Positions 60,680-64,000 of a stretch of 64,000 nt of DNA are shown one piece after another. Every line of letters begins with the position of its first letter. Within the stretch, counting starts at the first letter, position 1. This DNA is from Novosphingopyxis baekryungensis DSM 16222 (GTDB taxonomy: Bacteria; Pseudomonadota; Alphaproteobacteria; Sphingomonadales; Sphingomonadaceae). Made by a program: the position numbers and the translations under genes. The notes under the pieces are model-generated. The model searched no databases and had not been told where the DNA came from. It worked only from the letters and a program-made list of their open reading frames with translations. The stretch covers positions 310,001 through 374,000 of the forward strand of contig NZ_ATUR01000003.1 in NCBI RefSeq assembly GCF_000420305.1, in the 5' to 3' direction.

Positions 60680-61143
60680 GAATTTTGCGAGACACAGATC
60701 TCCGGATGCGCGACCACAATCCGGTCGGCCAGTGGGTAGAGATGCTCGTTTTCACGCTCGACACGGCCGGAAAGCGCCAGGAAAATGGCGTTGGCTTCAC
60801 GCTGAAAGCGCAAGGGGTCTGCACCGATGGCGCCTATCCTCGTCCAAGTGGCCGAGAATTTCTCGAACGCAGGGCCAAGGCTGCCCATCTCATCGAAAAA
60901 AGTGCGTGCAACGGCTGCGACTTCGGGATCATCCGATTCGATCAACCGTGGATATAATAGGCTGTCTTCCTGGGCAAAATGGATGCGCAAATCGCTGCTA
61001 ATTTTGGTCAGTCGTGCGCCGATCTCACGTGCCAGGGAACCGGACGTCTCGGTGTGCAGCTTGTCAGCCAGATGCAGGATCGCCGTGGCCTGTTGCATGA
61101 CATTGTCATGCTGTCGGCGGAACCTGTTTACCGTGATCTTCAT
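60643..61143 (-). CDS. Hemerythrin-domain (HHE) protein
   Basis: A 166-aa protein with a four-helix HHE cation-binding pattern: RQHDNVMQQA, then IHFAQEDSLLYPRL, and ENEHLYPLADRI near the end, supplying His/Glu ligands for a di-iron site. Possible role in O2, NO or iron sensing. A GGAG ribosome site precedes the ATG at 61143. The final residues (GGTRTRTA) and stop codon lie antisense within the tRNA-Leu gene, so the true protein end is unusual. Confidence 0.82.
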   Translation of the reverse strand: MKITVNRFRRQHDNVMQQATAILHLADKLHTETSGSLAREIGARLTKISSDLRIHFAQEDSLLYPRLIESDDPEVAAVARTFFDEMGSLGPAFEKFSATWTRIGAIGADPLRFQREANAIFLALSGRVERENEHLYPLADRIVVAHPEICVSQNSGADGGTRTRTA

Positions 61144-61357
61144 ACGCGATCTCCTCTGCGGTCAAACACACCGTCCACCATGACTTGCCTATGATGTTGA
61201 AGATTCGATGAAGATTGATCATGAATCGCGGAGCGCAGGCGGCCATTTAACCATGCGTCGACAGGTCGGCGGCTTGGCTCCGATGAAGCAAATCATCAGT
61301 TCAGTCGCCCGATTTACCGCTTGGCGAGCATGGGGAGGACGCGGCATAGCGTGGGCC

Positions 61358-62815
61358 ATGCGTTTCCCCTTCGTCCTGCTTTCCCTCATCGCCATGCTGC
61401 CGATCGGCGGATGCGCTGACGGTGTGGACAATGCCAGCATCTCGGTCGCCGTGATCGGCAACGAAAAAGCCGATTTTGCCATCGGCCGATTGCCGCTTGA
61501 ACGGGGGGCAGGCCTGCTACGCGCGGCAACCGCGCAGGGGCTTGTTTCCTTCGATGCACAGGGCCGGATCAATCCCGGGCTGGCCGAACGCTGGATCGCC
61601 AGCGAAGACGGGCTCAGCTACATCTTCCGGATCGGCGATGCCGAATGGAATGGCGCCGGCGAAGTGACCGCCCGGCAAGTCGCCACCATATTGCAGCAGC
61701 GGCTGGATGAATTGCGCAGAGGCGGCTTCGGCGGCGATCTGGTGCTGATCGGTCAGGTCAATGCAATCACCGATCATGTGCTGGAAATTCGGCTGACCAA
61801 GCCACGCCCCAATTTGCTCGAGCTGCTGGCCCAGCCGGAGTTCGGCATCGTCAAAGGGCGCGCCGGGTCCGGCCCGATGCGCAGCACCGAAGGTGCTACA
61901 CCCGTGCTCATGCACCGCAGTTATAATCTCGAGGATGCGCGCGAGGAGCTGGTGCCGCCCCGCATCATGCTGCGCGGGCGCACCGCCGCCAATGCCATCG
62001 CGGCCTATGCCACGGGCGCAGTGGATGTGGTGGAGGGCGGGCGGTTCGCGCATCTCCCGCTGATGGATGCGGCCAGAGTGGATGCGCCCGCGATCAGTGT
62101 GGACCCGGTGGTCGGCCTGTTCGGCCTGTCGGTGGTGAACGAGACAGCGTTTCTGAAAGAGCAGGTGAACCGGGAAGCCCTGGCCATGGCGATGGACCGG
62201 ACGGCGTTGCTGGCTCCGTTCGAGCGTCCGGAATGGGCCATAGCGGAAACAATCTGGCCGCCTGACCTGTTCGGCGAATGGACCATCGATCCGCCGGGAT
62301 GGACGACCGCCACCTTCGCGGAACGCCGGACCGAGGCCGCACGCCGCGTTGCCATCTGGCGCGACAAGAATGGCCCCACCCCGCCCCTGCGGATCGCCAT
62401 GCCGGTGGAGGCGGGCGGGCGGCTGCTCTTTGCCCGGATTGCCGCCGATCTGGCCGTGATCGGGCTGGAAGCGCAGCGCGTGGGCCCGCAGCAGGATGCG
62501 GACCTGCGGCTGATCGATCAGGTGGCCGATTATGACGGACCGCTGTGGTATCTGACCCGCCTCTCCTGCCCCGCCACGCCCATCTGCAATGAACAGGCCG
62601 ACAGGCTGGTCCGGACAGCGCTGGACGTCGAAACCCTGCCCGATCGCCGCCGCCTGCTGCGCGATGCCGCCGCCGCTATACAGGCGGACGGCCGCTTCAT
62701 TCCGCTGGCCGCGCCCTATCGCTTCTCGATCGTGCGGCCTGGCGTGCAAGGCCATGCGCCCAATGCGCGGGGCTGGCATCTGTTGCAATATCTGGGCGGT
62801 GGACCCACTTCCTGA
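61358..62815 (+). CDS. Orphan extracellular solute-binding lipoprotein (family 5, peptide type)
   Basis: A 485-aa substrate-binding protein. The start at 61358 gives a signal peptide ending in a lipobox (PIGGC); longer in-frame starts at 61283 and 61208 exist. The SBP_bac_5 pattern is seen in LVSFDAQGRINPGLAERWIASEDGLSYIFRIGDAEWNGAGEVTARQVA and KEQVNREALAMAMDRTAL. No permease or ATPase genes of an oligopeptide importer are adjacent. Ligand unknown. Confidence 0.8.
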   Translation: MRFPFVLLSLIAMLPIGGCADGVDNASISVAVIGNEKADFAIGRLPLERGAGLLRAATAQGLVSFDAQGRINPGLAERWIASEDGLSYIFRIGDAEWNGAGEVTARQVATILQQRLDELRRGGFGGDLVLIGQVNAITDHVLEIRLTKPRPNLLELLAQPEFGIVKGRAGSGPMRSTEGATPVLMHRSYNLEDAREELVPPRIMLRGRTAANAIAAYATGAVDVVEGGRFAHLPLMDAARVDAPAISVDPVVGLFGLSVVNETAFLKEQVNREALAMAMDRTALLAPFERPEWAIAETIWPPDLFGEWTIDPPGWTTATFAERRTEAARRVAIWRDKNGPTPPLRIAMPVEAGGRLLFARIAADLAVIGLEAQRVGPQQDADLRLIDQVADYDGPLWYLTRLSCPATPICNEQADRLVRTALDVETLPDRRRLLRDAAAAIQADGRFIPLAAPYRFSIVRPGVQGHAPNARGWHLLQYLGGGPTS

Positions 62816-62848
62816 GCCAGGCGCCATGGTGGTGCAAAAGGATGTACG

Positions 62849-63271
62849 GTGAAAGTCAGCAGGGATCAGATGGACCGGATCGACGAGATGGTCGGTTCAC
62901 GCGCGCGCGATCCCCTGGCGGTGCGCCAGCGGGTCGAAGCCATGGAGAAGCTGCTGGAAGGCATGTTCGTTATCCCCGGCATCAATCGGCGCGTGGGGCT
63001 GGATTTCATCGTGGGTCTCGTACCCGTGGTCGGCGATATCATTACCGCCGCCATGGGCAGCTACCTCATCTGGGAAGCGCGCAATCTGGGCATGTCGAAA
63101 TTCCAGATGACGCGCATGGCCGGCAATATCGGCATCGATACCTTGTTCGGCGCGGTGCCGCTGGTGGGCGATGCCTTTGATTTCCTGTGGCGTTCGAACA
63201 CGAAGAATCTGCGCATCATCCGCAAGCATTTGGACAAGCATCATCCCGAAACGGTGACGATTCAGCAATAA
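62849..63271 (+). CDS. DUF4112 domain-containing protein
   Basis: A 140-aa small membrane protein. The core VIPGINRRVGLDFIVGLVPVVGDIITAAMGSYLIWEARNLG and RMAGNIGIDTLFGAVPLVGDAFDFLWRSNTKNLRII are characteristic of DUF4112, with two hydrophobic segments. GTG start after an AAAAGGA ribosome site. Function unknown. Confidence 0.85.
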   Translation: MKVSRDQMDRIDEMVGSRARDPLAVRQRVEAMEKLLEGMFVIPGINRRVGLDFIVGLVPVVGDIITAAMGSYLIWEARNLGMSKFQMTRMAGNIGIDTLFGAVPLVGDAFDFLWRSNTKNLRIIRKHLDKHHPETVTIQQ

Positions 63272-63304
63272 GGGCTGGCCAGTAACAACGTCCGGCCGCA
63301 GCGC

Positions 63305-64000
63305 TCAGCCGCCGCGCCATATTTTGATATCGGTATCGTCCGGTATGGTCCGCCGGGCACAGCCGGTCGTACGAAAGCGCCGATCAAGGCACAGGCGCAC
63401 ATCGGTCAGCCAGCCGCGCCGGTTGCGCCGCAGCTCTATCGCCTCCGGCTCCAGCCCGGGATTGGCCATCGCAAAAGCATCGCGCACATCCTTTGCCGTC
63501 GGCTCGCGGCGGCTGAGCCGGTCCATGTCCGGAAATGCTAGGGCATCGAACAGCACGCGCGATGCACGCAGATAGGCCGACGGACGCCGGGCCATGCAGC
63601 TGCCATGCTTGGCCCATTCATGGTTCACTAGCGATACCGATGGCATATGACAGATATTGGCGCGCAAAGTGGCAGGTGGCACGGCGGACACGGGGCGGCA
63701 ATATTGCGGCCAGGGCGCCCGGCCCCGCCCCTGCGGCCATAAGCCATGCAGGATAAAACCAAACTCCCCCATGCGCCCGCTGCACTGCAGGGCGTCGCGC
63801 ATGCTGGTCTTGCGTGTGCGGCAATATTCGGGCGACCAGCTAAGCGACAAAATATAACCGCCGATCGGCACGCGACGCACGGGCGCATCCGGTGGACGGG
63901 ACACAGCCTCGCTGCGCGGAAGAACGGAAGGCGCGCGGCATTGCCAGCCCTGCGCCGCGGCCGGAGCGGCCAGTGCTAACGCCGCCCCTGCCCCGGCAAC
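63305..64000 (-). CDS. Ribonuclease T2 family protein (5' end beyond window)
   Basis: The visible part is about 231 aa and continues past the right edge, where the reading frame runs into a signal-peptide-like stretch (AGAALALAAPAAAQGWQC) without a start codon in view. Both T2 active-site motifs are present: FILHGLWP and HEWAKHGSC, each with a catalytic His. It is presumably secreted to the periplasm to degrade RNA. Several Cys could form disulfides. Confidence 0.88.
   Translation of the reverse strand, partial: VAGAGAALALAAPAAAQGWQCRAPSVLPRSEAVSRPPDAPVRRVPIGGYILSLSWSPEYCRTRKTSMRDALQCSGRMGEFGFILHGLWPQGRGRAPWPQYCRPVSAVPPATLRANICHMPSVSLVNHEWAKHGSCMARRPSAYLRASRVLFDALAFPDMDRLSRREPTAKDVRDAFAMANPGLEPEAIELRRNRRGWLTDVRLCLDRRFRTTGCARRTIPDDTDIKIWRGG

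Overview
The window is GC-rich DNA from an alphaproteobacterium. It is most likely a member of the Sphingomonadales. This is inferred from a TonB-dependent receptor, a DUF4112 protein, a FYDLN-type acidic zinc-ribbon protein, short alphaproteobacterial flagellins, and dispersed palindromes of the cttcgacaggctcagg type. No sequence comparison was run. The CAP-domain gene lies close to the left edge, and the RNase T2 gene runs off the right edge.

Layout. (1) 1-6.2 kb: a CAP-domain lipoprotein, hemW, xerC, then a TonB-dependent receptor preceded by an unusual alpha/beta-hydrolase to flavin-reductase fusion. (2) 6.4-42.4 kb: a nearly complete flagellar island. motA-motB and the hook/rod/ring/filament-junction operon flgBCDEFGHIJKL are on the minus strand. 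On the plus strand are a second miniature stator-like pair, flgA, flgM, a flgN-like gene, a soluble lytic transglycosylase, flhA and fliA. Two flagellin genes (minus) follow, then a sigma54 activator with the 14-kb run fliEFGHIJKLMNOPQR-flhB, then fliD-fliS, then a second sigma54 activator. (3) 42.7-51.1 kb: metabolism. A zinc-type oxidoreductase and a RibB-like protein with an added N-terminal helix-turn-helix and a dead RibA domain are followed by glutaryl-CoA dehydrogenase, a family III CoA-transferase, a crotonase, a short-chain dehydrogenase and a thiolase. The last five could form a complete glutarate to acetyl-CoA route. (4) 51.2-64 kb: tRNA-Ala with a decayed tandem copy, a FYDLN protein, aroA-cmk-rpsA and ihfB, a DsrE-like/TusA/soluble chemoreceptor operon, an ABC-2 exporter, tRNA-Leu, a hemerythrin, an orphan peptide-binding lipoprotein, DUF4112 and RNase T2.

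Regulation is unusually readable. Four 17-bp sigma54 promoters fit YTGGCAC(G/A)-N4-TTGCW and precede flgB, flgA, the transglycosylase-flhA-fliA unit, and the activator-fliE operon. A FliA (sigma28) consensus, TAAAGTTN-N11-GCCGTTAC, appears with variations before fliD, flagellin 1, flagellin 2, flgM and motA. A palindrome CGGCAA-N4-TTGCCG occurs twice upstream of the flgB sigma54 promoter, and in imperfect form upstream of the second activator gene. It is the best candidate for the activator's binding site.

The most notable oddities are the compact second stator pair, a FliM without the CheY-binding peptide, a hook protein barely longer than FlgG, two sigma54 activators without receiver domains, the HTH-RibB-RibA' protein facing TCACA/TGTGA palindromes, and the hydrolase-flavin reductase fusion.
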